From contig NZ_JAHQCW010000012.1 of assembly GCF_019042275.1 (NCBI RefSeq), forward strand, positions 60,648 to 124,647: a stretch of DNA of 64,000 nt, in the 5' to 3' direction. Every line of letters starts with the position of its first letter. Positions within the stretch are counted from its first letter, which is position 1. Shown here one piece after another: positions 52,017-61,644 of this stretch. Both the position numbers and the translations under genes were made by a program. Origin of the DNA: Diplocloster agilis (GTDB lineage: Bacteria; Bacillota; Clostridia; Lachnospirales; Lachnospiraceae). The notes under the pieces are model-generated. The model was not told the DNA's origin. It was given only the letters and a program-made list of their open reading frames with translations, and did no database searches.

Positions 52017-53612
52017 TCACCTGCCGGATTTCTTGCGGTAAGCAGAGGGTGTCATGCCCACCAGTTTTTGAAAGGTCTTGCTGAAATGACGCATATCGCA
52101 AAAACCTACGGCCTCGGCCACCCCGGCAATGGTCTGCTGCGTGTCCGTCAGATAGGTCTTGGCAATATTGATCCGATATGCGGCCAGGTATTCAGAGAAA
52201 CTGGTCCCCGTATCCCGCTTGAAAATGTATCCGATATAGGAGGGGGTCCGGTAGAGCTGGTTCGCCACGTCGATCAGACGGATATTTTCCTGATAGTGCC
52301 GGGACACATACCGCTTCATCTGGGCTGATATGTTTGTCTCATTGCGGGCCTGTTCCTGATAATAGGTTCGAAGGGGAAGAACAAACAGCTCCCGCATGGC
52401 CTGCTTTAACTGCTTTATAGTATCGCACTCCTCCATCCGCTCCATATATTCCCGGGTGGTCAGAAGGCCGATCTGGGAGGCAATGCACATCTGCGCTGCC
52501 GTCTGGCAGTAAAGCTTGACGATTTGTTCCAGCACGGAAAAAAGATCGCTGCTTTTCCCGGAGATCTGAAGCATCTGGTCGGTGATATCATTCAGGTTCT
52601 GTTCCAGCTCCTCAATCTCAAAGGTTTCCATAAGCGTCGTAAGCTGCAGTTCCCTTCGGATAGGCAGCCGGATGTGCGGATTTTCATTTCCTGATTTCGG
52701 TTTGCTGAAGAAGTACAGGCGTCCCACCCCGTCAGTCAAACGATTGCGCAAAAGGCAGAAAGCCCCCTCGTAGGATTGGTGGAGCAACGGCCAGCTGTTA
52801 GATACCGGTCCCAGGGCAGCCGTTATCTGGATACCGGCAGGCCTGCACAGACCGTCCAGACATTGGAACAGCCCGCTTGCCAGCCGGGTATAGTCCTCCG
52901 TGGGCGAGAAGGGAGTATTGATAAGAAGAATGAGGCGGCGGCCGTCCCGCAGGGCATAGCGGTCATATACTCCGGTCTCCGGCAGGCGGAGCGAAGCGTC
53001 AAGCATCTGCTGCAGCAAATTTGCTTCCGGAATCCGCTCCATATGGATTATCATCACAAAAAAATGGCCGTCCCGGAAATGGCAGTCATATTTTTGATTG
53101 ATCCCCTCCAGGGTCAGGGAAAAGTTCTCCTCCTCCCCGGCCCGGACCGTCCTGAGAAGGAATTCCCTGCGCAGCTCCTCCTGCTGGCTTCGGGCCTGGG
53201 ATACCGTCTGCCGGATGATCTGCTCGCTGCTGAGCCGTTCCACAGCCTTTTGCAGCGCCTGCCGAAGCTCCTCTTCCTCCAGAGGCTTCAGTACGAAGCT
53301 GACGGCGTTGTACTTCATGGCGGCCTGGGCATAGGTAAAGCTGTCAAACCCGCTTAAAATAATGAATTCCACCTTCAGATCGGTCAGCCGGACCTTCTCC
53401 ATTAGCTCGATTCCGCTCAGTCCCGGCATGCGGATGTCGGTGATGACGATATCCGGCCGCAGGCTTAGAATCATCTCATAGGCCTCGTCGCCGTTTTCCG
53501 CCTCCCCGGCCAGTTCCAGGTTCATATCCGTCCAGTCGATGCTGCCGCGTACCAGGGCGGTTACCCAGACTTCATCGTCCGCGATCAGGACTTTATACAT
53601 CTTCTTATTCAA
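52017..53612 (-). CDS. YesN-type response regulator with AraC output
   Basis: Response regulator of 531 residues: a receiver domain at the start (IADDE, phosphoacceptor in VITDIRMPGLSG, KPLEEEEL), a long middle region, and a C-terminal AraC pair of helix-turn-helix motifs (IRLIDVANQLYRTPSYIGYIF, TIAGVAEAVGFCDMRHFSKTF, PSAYRKKSG). The start is taken as TTG at 53612, eight bases after AGGAGG; the first ATG is 20 bases from it. It is cotranscribed with YesM and a decayed ABC protein. Confidence 0.93.
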   Translation of the reverse strand: MNKKMYKVLIADDEVWVTALVRGSIDWTDMNLELAGEAENGDEAYEMILSLRPDIVITDIRMPGLSGIELMEKVRLTDLKVEFIILSGFDSFTYAQAAMKYNAVSFVLKPLEEEELRQALQKAVERLSSEQIIRQTVSQARSQQEELRREFLLRTVRAGEEENFSLTLEGINQKYDCHFRDGHFFVMIIHMERIPEANLLQQMLDASLRLPETGVYDRYALRDGRRLILLINTPFSPTEDYTRLASGLFQCLDGLCRPAGIQITAALGPVSNSWPLLHQSYEGAFCLLRNRLTDGVGRLYFFSKPKSGNENPHIRLPIRRELQLTTLMETFEIEELEQNLNDITDQMLQISGKSSDLFSVLEQIVKLYCQTAAQMCIASQIGLLTTREYMERMEECDTIKQLKQAMRELFVLPLRTYYQEQARNETNISAQMKRYVSRHYQENIRLIDVANQLYRTPSYIGYIFKRDTGTSFSEYLAAYRINIAKTYLTDTQQTIAGVAEAVGFCDMRHFSKTFQKLVGMTPSAYRKKSGR

Positions 53613-53627
53613 CCTGTGCACCTCCTG

Positions 53628-54344
53628 TCAGATCAAAAGCATGGCAAGCATTTTATCATAGGAATAATCATTCTTCTCCATACAGCGGACCGTGGAGCCG
53701 TTTTTGACCAGGGTGGCCCTGTCCGTGTAGCGGACCAGCTCTTCGATGCGGTGCACCATGCAGACCACGGAAAGCCCCTTGTACTTCAGACAGGACAGGA
53801 CTTTTTGGAAAATAATGGCGTCCTGCTCATTTAAGGATGAAGTGATCTCATCCAGGATGAACAGCTTCGCCCCGGCGATGATGGCGCCTGTCATGGAGAC
53901 AATGCAGCTCTGCAGATCCGTGAGATTGTCCGCGTGCTCCTGAAGGGGGATGGAGACATCAAAGAAATCCAGGTACTGCCGGGCCAGCTCCGCAATCTGC
54001 CTGCGCCGGTACTGCCAGCCGAACTCCCTGCGGGCGATCAGATAGATGTTCTCCAGCACGGTCATATGACTCTGCAGGTTCTTTCCTTCCGAAATGGCAT
54101 AGAGCCCTTTTTGCCTGGATTCCGCGAAGGACAGGCGGCCTACGGGCTGATCGCAGTAGTAGATCTGACCCCGGTCCGGCGCCAGAGTCCCTGTGCACAG
54201 GCTGCACAGCGTAGAATGCGTAACGCCGTAATCACCAATGATTCCGTGTACTTCACCCTCCTGCACACTGAAATTAAAATTACTCAATATATTACCGTTA
54301 GCGTCGCCAAACTGGACGTGGTCCAGGCGCAGTATCTCGTTCAC
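53628..54344 (-). CDS. Decayed ABC ATPase-like protein (likely non-hydrolysing)
   Basis: Single ABC domain of 238 residues related to RbsA/MglA ATPases. The Walker A position reads GDYGVTHST, so the catalytic Lys is His (about residue 43). The signature is LTDLQ instead of LSGGQ. Walker B (LFILDEITSS) and the H-loop (MVHRIEEL) remain. ATP turnover is therefore unlikely. GTG at 54344 has a GGGGGG site five bases upstream. It heads an operon with YesN and YesM and is divergent from a full RbsA gene. A regulatory or sensing role linking the importer to the two-component system is inferred. Confidence 0.8.
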   Translation of the reverse strand: MNEILRLDHVQFGDANGNILSNFNFSVQEGEVHGIIGDYGVTHSTLCSLCTGTLAPDRGQIYYCDQPVGRLSFAESRQKGLYAISEGKNLQSHMTVLENIYLIARREFGWQYRRRQIAELARQYLDFFDVSIPLQEHADNLTDLQSCIVSMTGAIIAGAKLFILDEITSSLNEQDAIIFQKVLSCLKYKGLSVVCMVHRIEELVRYTDRATLVKNGSTVRCMEKNDYSYDKMLAMLLI

Positions 54345-54487
54345 TCTATCCCCCCTTGGATCCTTGTAAAAGCATCGTATCATAGAAGCAAAAGTGTGTC
54401 AATTTTTACCAGACGGCTCAAATATCAGAAAACAGGAGCAATAATAGTTCAATTTCAGACAATCCAAAGAGGTTGTCAGTAAACCGT

Positions 54488-54518
54488 ATGAATTGTGTTC
54501 CTATCTTATACAATTCAT
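54488..54518. promoter_or_regulatory. Interrupted palindrome in divergent sugar-locus spacer
   Basis: ATGAATTGT and ACAATTCAT are separated by 13 bases in the spacer between the decayed ABC gene and the rbsA-type gene. The spacer (54345-54695) has no gene. A candidate operator. Confidence 0.5.
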
Positions 54519-54695
54519 CCGATATATCCAAATCCTCCCAGAATAGTGCGTCAATTCCCAATCTGCAAGCCATAATGTCAGAAAAAACCGTAATTTACAC
54601 ACATAATTGAGAGTTGGCGCAGTTGTTTGCCCCTCCTAAACCCGATAAAATTTAATTAACAAACATGTATTTACAAATGGGAAGGTGGTGTGACA

Positions 54696-56225
54696 GTGGA
54701 GCAGCCAAACAGAGGGCAGATCGTGGCGGAGCTGCAGGATATCAGTAAACGGTTCGGCGGGACCGTGGCGCTCAATCAGGTGAGCCTGACGCTGAAAAAA
54801 GGTGAGATTCTGGGCCTGATCGGTGAAAACGGCGCCGGAAAATCAACCCTGATGAACATCATGTCAGGGGCGCTCAGGCCCGATACGGGAACCATCCTTT
54901 TAAACGGAAAAAGCTTTTCTCATCTGACGCCGGCCCAGGCATCCCAATACGGCGTACAGATCGTACATCAGGAGCTTTCGCTTTTGCCGGACATGACTGT
55001 GGCGGAAAATATTTTCCTGGGCAAAGAGCTGCAAAAAGGCCCGGGCTTTATCCGAAAGCAGGAGTGCCGGGACAGAGCCCGGAAGATTCTGGAACAGTTT
55101 GAGATTGACATCGACGTGGATCAAAAGGTGGCGGAACTCTCCTCCGCGCAGAAGCAGCTGGTGGAGATCTGCAAAAGTCTGGCCGGAACCATCGAGGTGC
55201 TGATCCTGGATGAACCGACTTCCTCCCTCACGGAGCGCGAGATGGTCAGCCTCAAACGGATTCTTCCCATACTGCGGGAACAGGGCGCGGGGATCATTTT
55301 TATTTCCCACAAATTAGATGAGATTAAGGAGCTTTGCGACAGCATCGCGGTTTTGCGGGACGGAAATCTGGTCCGCCGGGAACAGACCGGGGACGTGACG
55401 ATTGAAAATATGGTTCAGTTCATGGTAGGCCGGGATATTCACGACGAATACAGCCGCCCCCGGTTTCAGGGAGACCGGAAGCTGGTCCTGGAAATCCGGG
55501 ATCTTAGCAGCAAACAGTACGGGGAGGTTGAGTTAAAAGGGCTGAATCTCAAGGTCTATGCCGGAGAAATCGTGGGAATCTTTGGGCTCATCGGCTCCGG
55601 GCGCACCGAAATGATCAAGGCGCTTCACGGCCTGCGCACGATCCAGCAGGGAACGGTGCTGGTGGGCGGCAAACAGATGGAAAAGCTGACGCCCAAGCGC
55701 ATGATCTCCGAAGGGGTCGCCTGGGTCACCGAGGACCGGAGGCATGAGGGCGTCTGCCTGTCCATGTCCGTGAAAAATAATATCGGAATGCCCATATACG
55801 GCCAGGTCAGCAAAATGGGCTTCATAAACAACAGACGGCTGAACGAGACGGTAGAGCGGTATATGAAGCATCTGTCCATCAAGACTTCCGGTGAAAATGC
55901 CTGGGCGGAGACCCTGTCGGGCGGAAACCAGCAGAAGGTAGTTCTGGCTAAATGGCTTGCTTTGGGGCCGCAGCTTCTGATCCTGGATGAACCTACCCGC
56001 GGCATCGATGTGGGATCTAAGTCTGAGATCCACCGGCTGATCCGGGAGCTGCGGGATGAAGGCATGGCGGTCCTGGCCATCTCCTCTGAGATGCCGGAGC
56101 TTTTTTCCCTGGCGGACCGGATTCTGGTCATGCGAAACGGCAGTATCACCGGGGAAATCCCGCGGCAGGCCGGAGAAAGCGTATCGGAAGAAGCGGTCAT
56201 GAAGCTGGCGACGTTAGGCGCGTAA
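54696..56225 (+). CDS. Sugar ABC transporter ATPase, RbsA/MglA type
   Basis: Tandem ABC protein of 509 residues for a CUT2 sugar importer. The first domain has GENGAGKST, LSSAQKQLVEICKSL and LILDEPTSSL. The second has GLIGSGRTE in place of Walker A (usual in this family), LSGGNQQKVVLAKWL and LILDEPTRGID. GTG at 54696 is preferred (GGAAGGTGG upstream); GTG at 54690 is possible. It is followed by a permease and a binding protein. Substrate unknown; it is divergent from the YesMN operon. Confidence 0.94.
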   Translation: MEQPNRGQIVAELQDISKRFGGTVALNQVSLTLKKGEILGLIGENGAGKSTLMNIMSGALRPDTGTILLNGKSFSHLTPAQASQYGVQIVHQELSLLPDMTVAENIFLGKELQKGPGFIRKQECRDRARKILEQFEIDIDVDQKVAELSSAQKQLVEICKSLAGTIEVLILDEPTSSLTEREMVSLKRILPILREQGAGIIFISHKLDEIKELCDSIAVLRDGNLVRREQTGDVTIENMVQFMVGRDIHDEYSRPRFQGDRKLVLEIRDLSSKQYGEVELKGLNLKVYAGEIVGIFGLIGSGRTEMIKALHGLRTIQQGTVLVGGKQMEKLTPKRMISEGVAWVTEDRRHEGVCLSMSVKNNIGMPIYGQVSKMGFINNRRLNETVERYMKHLSIKTSGENAWAETLSGGNQQKVVLAKWLALGPQLLILDEPTRGIDVGSKSEIHRLIRELRDEGMAVLAISSEMPELFSLADRILVMRNGSITGEIPRQAGESVSEEAVMKLATLGA

Positions 56226-56268
56226 ACGGTTGAACGGTTAAACAATAAGAGGTACGTCATACCTATAG

Positions 56269-56298
56269 GTGCGGGAAAACGCACGCATGGAGGAAATT
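56269..56298 (+). promoter_or_regulatory. GTGCG hairpin plus GGAGG leader element (permease start)
   Basis: GTGCG (56269-56273) pairs with CGCAC (56280-56284) around GGAAAA, and CATGGAGGAAATT with the ATG follows. The layout matches the elements at 12.5 and 13.3 kb. Confidence 0.65.
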
Positions 56299-57258
56299 AT
56301 GAGAAATGGAACGAAATTGGCAAAACATTTTTCCATGAGCGATCATTTGTTGAAGTTCGGGGTTTTATATCTGCTGGTCCTGCTGATCGCCGTAGCGTCG
56401 ATGATGAGCAGACAGTTTTTGACGGCGCAGAACGCCCTCAATGTCCTGCGGCAGGTCAGTCCCGTCATTATTCTGGCTCTGGGAGAGGGGATCGTGATCA
56501 TTACCGCCGGGATTGACTTGTCCGTGGGGGCACTGGTCGCTATGTCCGGCATGATCGCGGCGGGCGCGGTCTCCTTTTGGAACCTGCCCACCTTCGCGGC
56601 GGTACTCTTGGCCGTCCTTTTCGGAATCGTATTCGGTTTACTGAATGGTATTATCATCGCAAAGTTTAATATCTCCGCCATGATTGTGACATTGGCCACC
56701 ATGAACGCGGCCAGAGGAGCCGCCTATCTGTACAACGACGGCGCGCAGATCATCGGGCTTCCCGACAGCTTTACGGACATCGGACGGGGGTATCTGGGTC
56801 CCATTCCGATTCCGGCCATTATCATGATTATACTTGTAATCCTTATGGTCTTGCTGATGAACCAGACGGTTCTGGGGAAATATCTGTACGCCATCGGCGG
56901 AAATGAGGAGGTCGCCCGTCTGGCCGGCATCGGGGTGTTAAAGACGAAGATCACCGCCTACGCCATATGCAGCATGTTCGCAGCCCTCGCGGGAGTGATC
57001 TACGCCGCCCGGATGAACATGGGCGATCCGGCCATGGGCGAAGGCCTGGAGATGGATGCCATCGCGTCGGTTATCCTAGGTGGAATCAATCTGTACGGAG
57101 GGCAGGGAAGTATCCTGGGGGCCGTTATCGGGGCCATGTTCATTACGGTGCTTGGAAACGCCCTGAACCTGAACGGAGTCAGTTCATTCTGGCAGCTTGT
57201 AGTCAAAGCGGTGGCGCTGATTGTCGCGGCTCTGATTTATACAAAGAAAAAAGTATGA
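56299..57258 (+). CDS. Sugar ABC transporter permease, RbsC type
   Basis: Membrane subunit of the CUT2 importer, 319 residues, about nine spans, with the family's ITAGIDLSVGALVAMSGM segment. GGAGG precedes the ATG at 56299. A short GTGCG hairpin immediately upstream may tune its translation relative to the ATPase. Substrate unknown. Confidence 0.94.
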   Translation: MRNGTKLAKHFSMSDHLLKFGVLYLLVLLIAVASMMSRQFLTAQNALNVLRQVSPVIILALGEGIVIITAGIDLSVGALVAMSGMIAAGAVSFWNLPTFAAVLLAVLFGIVFGLLNGIIIAKFNISAMIVTLATMNAARGAAYLYNDGAQIIGLPDSFTDIGRGYLGPIPIPAIIMIILVILMVLLMNQTVLGKYLYAIGGNEEVARLAGIGVLKTKITAYAICSMFAALAGVIYAARMNMGDPAMGEGLEMDAIASVILGGINLYGGQGSILGAVIGAMFITVLGNALNLNGVSSFWQLVVKAVALIVAALIYTKKKV

Positions 57259-57295
57259 GCCTATGCTCACAACAATGAAAGGAGGAATCTGTATT

Positions 57296-58384
57296 ATGAA
57301 GAAGAAAAGTTTTTGTTCCGTGCTCGCGCTGATTCTCGTACTGACCCTGCTCGCCGGCTGCGGCCAGGAGGAAAAGACGCCCCAGGAGGAACCTTCTAAG
57401 GCTTCCGCGGAACCGACCCAGGCGCCGGCCGCCCCTTCGGAGCAGAAAGATACACCTGCGCCGGAAGCGGCAGGAGATAACCCCATTATTGGCTTTGCCA
57501 ATTATTCCACGATTTCTTATTTTATGGATATGGGCGCAGCCGCGCATAAGACGGCCGCGGACGCAGGCTGCGAATTCCATGAGCTCTATCACGGCGGCGA
57601 CGCTTCCGTGATGGTGGATCAGGTTGAGGATCTGATCGCCATGGGCTGCAAAATTCTGATTACCGAGGAGACGGATGATACCAGCATGGTGAAGACCTTC
57701 AACGAACTGAAGGAAAAAGGAATTATCATTGTCAGCTGTGACATCCGCACCAAGGAGGGGGTAGACTATTGGATCGCCTCCGATAACAAACAGATCGGCA
57801 GAACCTCCGGGGAAAATGCAGTGGCTTACCTGACGGAAAAATACGGAGAGGCCAAGGGAACCATCGCGATTCTGTCGTCCAAGACGACCACCAGTATGAT
57901 CGACCGGGCCGAGGGCTTCAAGGAAGTCGTCGCCGAATACCCCGGCATTGAGATTGTTGACGAGCAGTTCCCCACGGATTTCAGCGCGGTAAACATGATG
58001 ACGCTGACCGATGATATCCTGCAGGTCTATGGAAAAGACAGCCTGGATGTGATCTTCGCGTCCAACCAGACCCAGGTGGAGGGAGCTAATTCCGCCATCG
58101 TTACGGCAAAAAGACAGGATGTGGCCCTCTTCGGCGTGGATGATTCCGACGCGATATACGAAGCCCTGAAAGATCCCAACTCCACGCTGCAAAGCACCGT
58201 TGTGCAGGATCCCATCGCCATGGGCGTGCAGGCGGTTACGGCCGGGCTCGCTCTGTACAGGGGCGAAACCTTTGAGTCCGACACCTACAACCCGGACGTG
58301 GTTCTGGTGACAAGAGATAACGTGGCGGATTACATGAGCGAGAAGGCAGCCCAGGTAGAGGCGCTGAAGGATTACTATAATTAA
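57296..58384 (+). CDS. Sugar-binding lipoprotein, RbsB type
   Basis: Periplasmic-binding-protein-like family 4 lipoprotein of 362 residues. The signal peptide ends LLAGCGQEE (lipid Cys), followed by a Pro/Glu/Ala linker of about 40 residues. The binding domain begins PIIGFANYSTISYF. AAAGGAGG precedes the ATG at 57296. It completes the RbsA-RbsC-RbsB operon; the next gene, a glycosidase-like protein, probably acts on the imported compound. Confidence 0.93.
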   Translation: MKKKSFCSVLALILVLTLLAGCGQEEKTPQEEPSKASAEPTQAPAAPSEQKDTPAPEAAGDNPIIGFANYSTISYFMDMGAAAHKTAADAGCEFHELYHGGDASVMVDQVEDLIAMGCKILITEETDDTSMVKTFNELKEKGIIIVSCDIRTKEGVDYWIASDNKQIGRTSGENAVAYLTEKYGEAKGTIAILSSKTTTSMIDRAEGFKEVVAEYPGIEIVDEQFPTDFSAVNMMTLTDDILQVYGKDSLDVIFASNQTQVEGANSAIVTAKRQDVALFGVDDSDAIYEALKDPNSTLQSTVVQDPIAMGVQAVTAGLALYRGETFESDTYNPDVVLVTRDNVADYMSEKAAQVEALKDYYN

Positions 58385-58468
58385 ACCGGAAACAAATTAA
58401 AAGGTTCGGCGGGGGCGGCAATAGCCGTCCCTGTGCCAACTTTCCCATGAAAAGACAGGAGGGAAACT

Positions 58469-60526
58469 ATGCTGATACCGGAACCAAAACAAATACGGAA
58501 ACCGGAAGGAAAAACCAAGGTCTTTCAAAGCATACGGCTTACAGGCGGCGGGGACTATAAGGCCGAAGGACTTCTACGGCGCAAGCTGTGGGATCTTCCC
58601 GGACTCTTAATCGGAGACGGCTATGAAATACAAATTACTTCCTTCGCCTCCATCCCGGAGGAAGCGCCGGAACGCTTATTCCGGCTGCAGGGCTACCGGC
58701 TGGCGGTAGGCGGGGACAAGGCGTATCTGGAGTGCGGGACAAAAGAGGGGCTGGGGAACGGCCTGTCGACCCTAAAACAGCTGCTGGTCCGGGAACCGGA
58801 AGGCTACGCTCTGGAGCTGTGTGAGATTACAGACTGGCCGCTCATTGAAAAGCGCAGCCTGTCCAACTGTCTGACCTGGTATTCCGGCTACGGACGCATC
58901 GGCTTTGACATGCAGTTATTTGGCTATGATGAGTGGCTGGAGTATCTGAATGTCTGCGCGGATTTGAAAATCAATCAGTTCAACCTATGCATCTACGGCT
59001 ACTGGCCCTTTACCATGCCGGGCTATCCGGAATCCGAATTCCGGGATGTGCGGGTGCAGCTATATAACCCGGAGGCGGACGCTTTTATATCCACCACCTT
59101 CACCCATCCGAACCTGGCGGACGAATTTCTCTCAAGGCTTATCGCGGAAGCCCATGAGCTGGGCGTCAAGGTTTACGCCTACATGGGCCTGAACAGCTAT
59201 TCCGGCGGCTATCCCTGCGTTCATAAGGAGAAACGGATGGTTCTGCCCGAAGGAAGCCCGTATATCAACGATTTTGACCGGATGTGCTTCTCCAAGGAGG
59301 AGAACATGCGCTACATGAAGGACTGTATCCGCCGGGTGGTGCGGTTAGGATTTGATGGGATCGACTTCGAGGAGAGCGAGGAGGCTTCCTGGTTCTGCGG
59401 CTGCGACGACTGCAAAAAGAATTTCCTGAAAGACGGCCGGACCCCGTCGGAGGCCATGTTCCAGGCCAGCTTTTCCCTGTTCCGGGAAGTCTATGCGCTG
59501 GTTAAGGAGGAGAATCCGCACTGTGTGATCGGAATCCGGGCCTTCCGCCAGAATCCGCTGATCAAGTCCCCGGAAGATATGGAGCGCATCAAAGCCGCCG
59601 TCCCGGAGGATGTGGTCTTCTTCTGGTCCCCGGGCCTCTACGTGCCCAAAAGCGAATTCCTGAAATGGATCGACGCCTTCGGGCCGGAGCGCATCGTCGG
59701 ACGAGACACGGAATCCAACGGCATATCCGCCTGCTTCGGCCGCCTGATCCGCACCTTCCGCAGCAACGGCCTTCGCTGCGACAGCGAGCCGCTGCAGCAG
59801 TACATCGAGGAGGACGTGCGCCAGCACAGGGAAGCGGCCGAGCTCATGGTCGGCGGCTCTAACGGCTTTATGTTTGAATGGTACGGCTTTTTCCTGCACT
59901 TGATGGTGCATGCGAATTATCCCTGGGGCGGGCAGATGGAGGAGGAAGCCTTCTACCGCGCCTGCTGTGAGCATTTATACGGAGAAGACGCCGGCCTGGT
60001 CCTCTTCGCGCTGACCCATATGCTGACCATCCACGAGAGCCAGTTAAACATCTTCCCCCAGTACCTGCCTTTTGCCGCCCATAAGGTGGAAGCGCAGGAC
60101 GAGCCGCGAATCCGGGAAGCCATGGCTGATACGGAACGGATCATCCCCGGCCTGACGGCGCTTCTGGATAATCTCAAGAAAAACGGCGCCCGCAGATCCA
60201 ATATAAACCATATACAGAAGCTCCTGTGCGCGAACCGCAGAAACGCGGTCATATACCGGATGGCGCTGGCGGATCTGGCGCTGCTATCCGAAGAAAATCC
60301 CGAAAAGCGGACTTCCCTTTTGGAAGAGTTAAAACAGCTGAACGAAGAAAACTTTGCCATTGTCAAACGCCATTATTTTGACGTCTGCCCCATGACGACC
60401 ACGGGAATCAAGTCCTGTATGATTCCTTACCATGAATTGAAGCGGGTGATCGATAACCAGCTGCATCCGGAGACTGCGGATGAAGAAATGATTTACCTGG
60501 GTGTGGAGGCTCTGGGATGGATGTAG
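58469..60526 (+). CDS. Putative glycoside hydrolase of unassigned family
   Basis: Cytoplasmic protein of 685 residues without a signal peptide. The first ~120 residues resemble the beta-alpha domain that precedes the barrel in GH20/GH67/GH84-type enzymes (ECGTKEGLGNGLSTLKQLL). A TIM-barrel-like core follows, with GFDGIDFEESEEASWFCGC as the possible catalytic strand (acidic residues) and a CGCDDCKK cysteine cluster as in DUF4838-type proteins, then a helical tail. GGAGGG precedes the ATG. It is the fourth gene of the RbsACB operon, so it probably cleaves the imported glycoside. Family placement is uncertain. Confidence 0.65.
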   Translation: MLIPEPKQIRKPEGKTKVFQSIRLTGGGDYKAEGLLRRKLWDLPGLLIGDGYEIQITSFASIPEEAPERLFRLQGYRLAVGGDKAYLECGTKEGLGNGLSTLKQLLVREPEGYALELCEITDWPLIEKRSLSNCLTWYSGYGRIGFDMQLFGYDEWLEYLNVCADLKINQFNLCIYGYWPFTMPGYPESEFRDVRVQLYNPEADAFISTTFTHPNLADEFLSRLIAEAHELGVKVYAYMGLNSYSGGYPCVHKEKRMVLPEGSPYINDFDRMCFSKEENMRYMKDCIRRVVRLGFDGIDFEESEEASWFCGCDDCKKNFLKDGRTPSEAMFQASFSLFREVYALVKEENPHCVIGIRAFRQNPLIKSPEDMERIKAAVPEDVVFFWSPGLYVPKSEFLKWIDAFGPERIVGRDTESNGISACFGRLIRTFRSNGLRCDSEPLQQYIEEDVRQHREAAELMVGGSNGFMFEWYGFFLHLMVHANYPWGGQMEEEAFYRACCEHLYGEDAGLVLFALTHMLTIHESQLNIFPQYLPFAAHKVEAQDEPRIREAMADTERIIPGLTALLDNLKKNGARRSNINHIQKLLCANRRNAVIYRMALADLALLSEENPEKRTSLLEELKQLNEENFAIVKRHYFDVCPMTTTGIKSCMIPYHELKRVIDNQLHPETADEEMIYLGVEALGWM

Positions 60527-60571
60527 AAATGAGATAGACGCCGCTGCCGGTCGGGGAACTTAGACAGAATC

Positions 60572-60610
60572 GGGACATGTCCCAAACTGATTTGGACATG
60601 TCCCCTTTTG
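60572..60610. repeat. GGGACATGTCCC nested palindrome D
   Basis: Two GGACATGTCC units, GGGACATGTCCCAAAC and GATTTGGACATGTCCCC with TTTTGCA after them, lie in the 90-base gap between the converging glycosidase-like gene and metF. Likely a shared terminator. Confidence 0.85.
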
Positions 60611-60615
60611 CATCT

Positions 60616-61476
60616 TTAGATCAGATTCCTGATTTCGGTACAGATTCTTTTTGCCACCTTCGGATTATTCATCGTAAATATGTGGATTCCATCCACATCA
60701 TTCGCCAGCAGCTCTACGATCTGGCTCACCGCGTAGGCCATCCCCGCATCAAAGAGAGCTTCCTTCCGGTTTTCGTACTTGCTCATGATCCTTTGAAACT
60801 TCGCGGGCAGAGACGCTCCGCACAGGGAAACCATCCGTTCGATCTGCGCTTTGTTGATTACCGGCATGATACCGGCCTCGATGGGCACATCAATCCCGGC
60901 GATCCTTGCCTTCTCCTGGAACCCATAGAAGAATTCATTGTCAAAGAACAGTTGGGAAACCAGATGGGTGACTCCCTCATCTACCTTATGTTTTAAATTC
61001 CGTATATCCTGTATACGGTTCTTTGCTTCCGTATGCCCTTCCGGATAGCAGGCGCCGCTAATATGGAACCCGCCGTATTCCCGGATGAATTTTACCAGAT
61101 CGCTTGCGTACTGAAAGTCCTGTTTCGGCTCCACATCCGGGTTCCGGTCCCCCCTCAGCGCGAGGATATTCTCAAGCCCCGCCGCTTCAAGCTCATTCAA
61201 AATCTCACAGATCTCCTGCTTCGTATAGTTCAGGCAGGTCAGATGTACCAACGGCTCCACGTGGTAGTCCCTGCGGATCTTCTTCGCCAGTTCCACCGTA
61301 CGGCTGCTGATCCCTCTGCCTCCGGCTCCGAACGTCACACTGATAAAATCCGGTTCCAGTTCGCATAACACTTTTAACGTATCGTCGATCTCTTCCAGTT
61401 CCCTGTTCCGCTTGGGCGGAAAGATCTCGAACGAAAGCACCGGTTTTCCCGTCTTAAACATTTCCTCTATTCGCAT
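60616..61476 (-). CDS. metF: 5,10-methylenetetrahydrofolate reductase
   Basis: Flavoenzyme of 286 residues that reduces methylene-THF to methyl-THF for methionine synthesis or one-carbon flow. The opening LSFEIFPPKRN, SVTFGAGG, LALRGD and GVTHLVSQLFFDNE segments are typical. AAGGAG precedes the ATG. It is monocistronic in this window, with no metH or Wood-Ljungdahl genes nearby. Confidence 0.95.
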   Translation of the reverse strand: MRIEEMFKTGKPVLSFEIFPPKRNRELEEIDDTLKVLCELEPDFISVTFGAGGRGISSRTVELAKKIRRDYHVEPLVHLTCLNYTKQEICEILNELEAAGLENILALRGDRNPDVEPKQDFQYASDLVKFIREYGGFHISGACYPEGHTEAKNRIQDIRNLKHKVDEGVTHLVSQLFFDNEFFYGFQEKARIAGIDVPIEAGIMPVINKAQIERMVSLCGASLPAKFQRIMSKYENRKEALFDAGMAYAVSQIVELLANDVDGIHIFTMNNPKVAKRICTEIRNLI

Positions 61477-61644
61477 GTGCTAACTTCTCCTTTGTCGTGA
61501 TATCTGCTTACGAGCGCTGTATTTATTGTATCAGATTTACATACCCCATGAAAGTTCTTTGGTTATATCCTCTCATATTATAAGTGTTATTCCCATCACA
61601 ACTGAGAAAAGTTTACTTGTTCTTGTATAGCACCGGAATGATTT

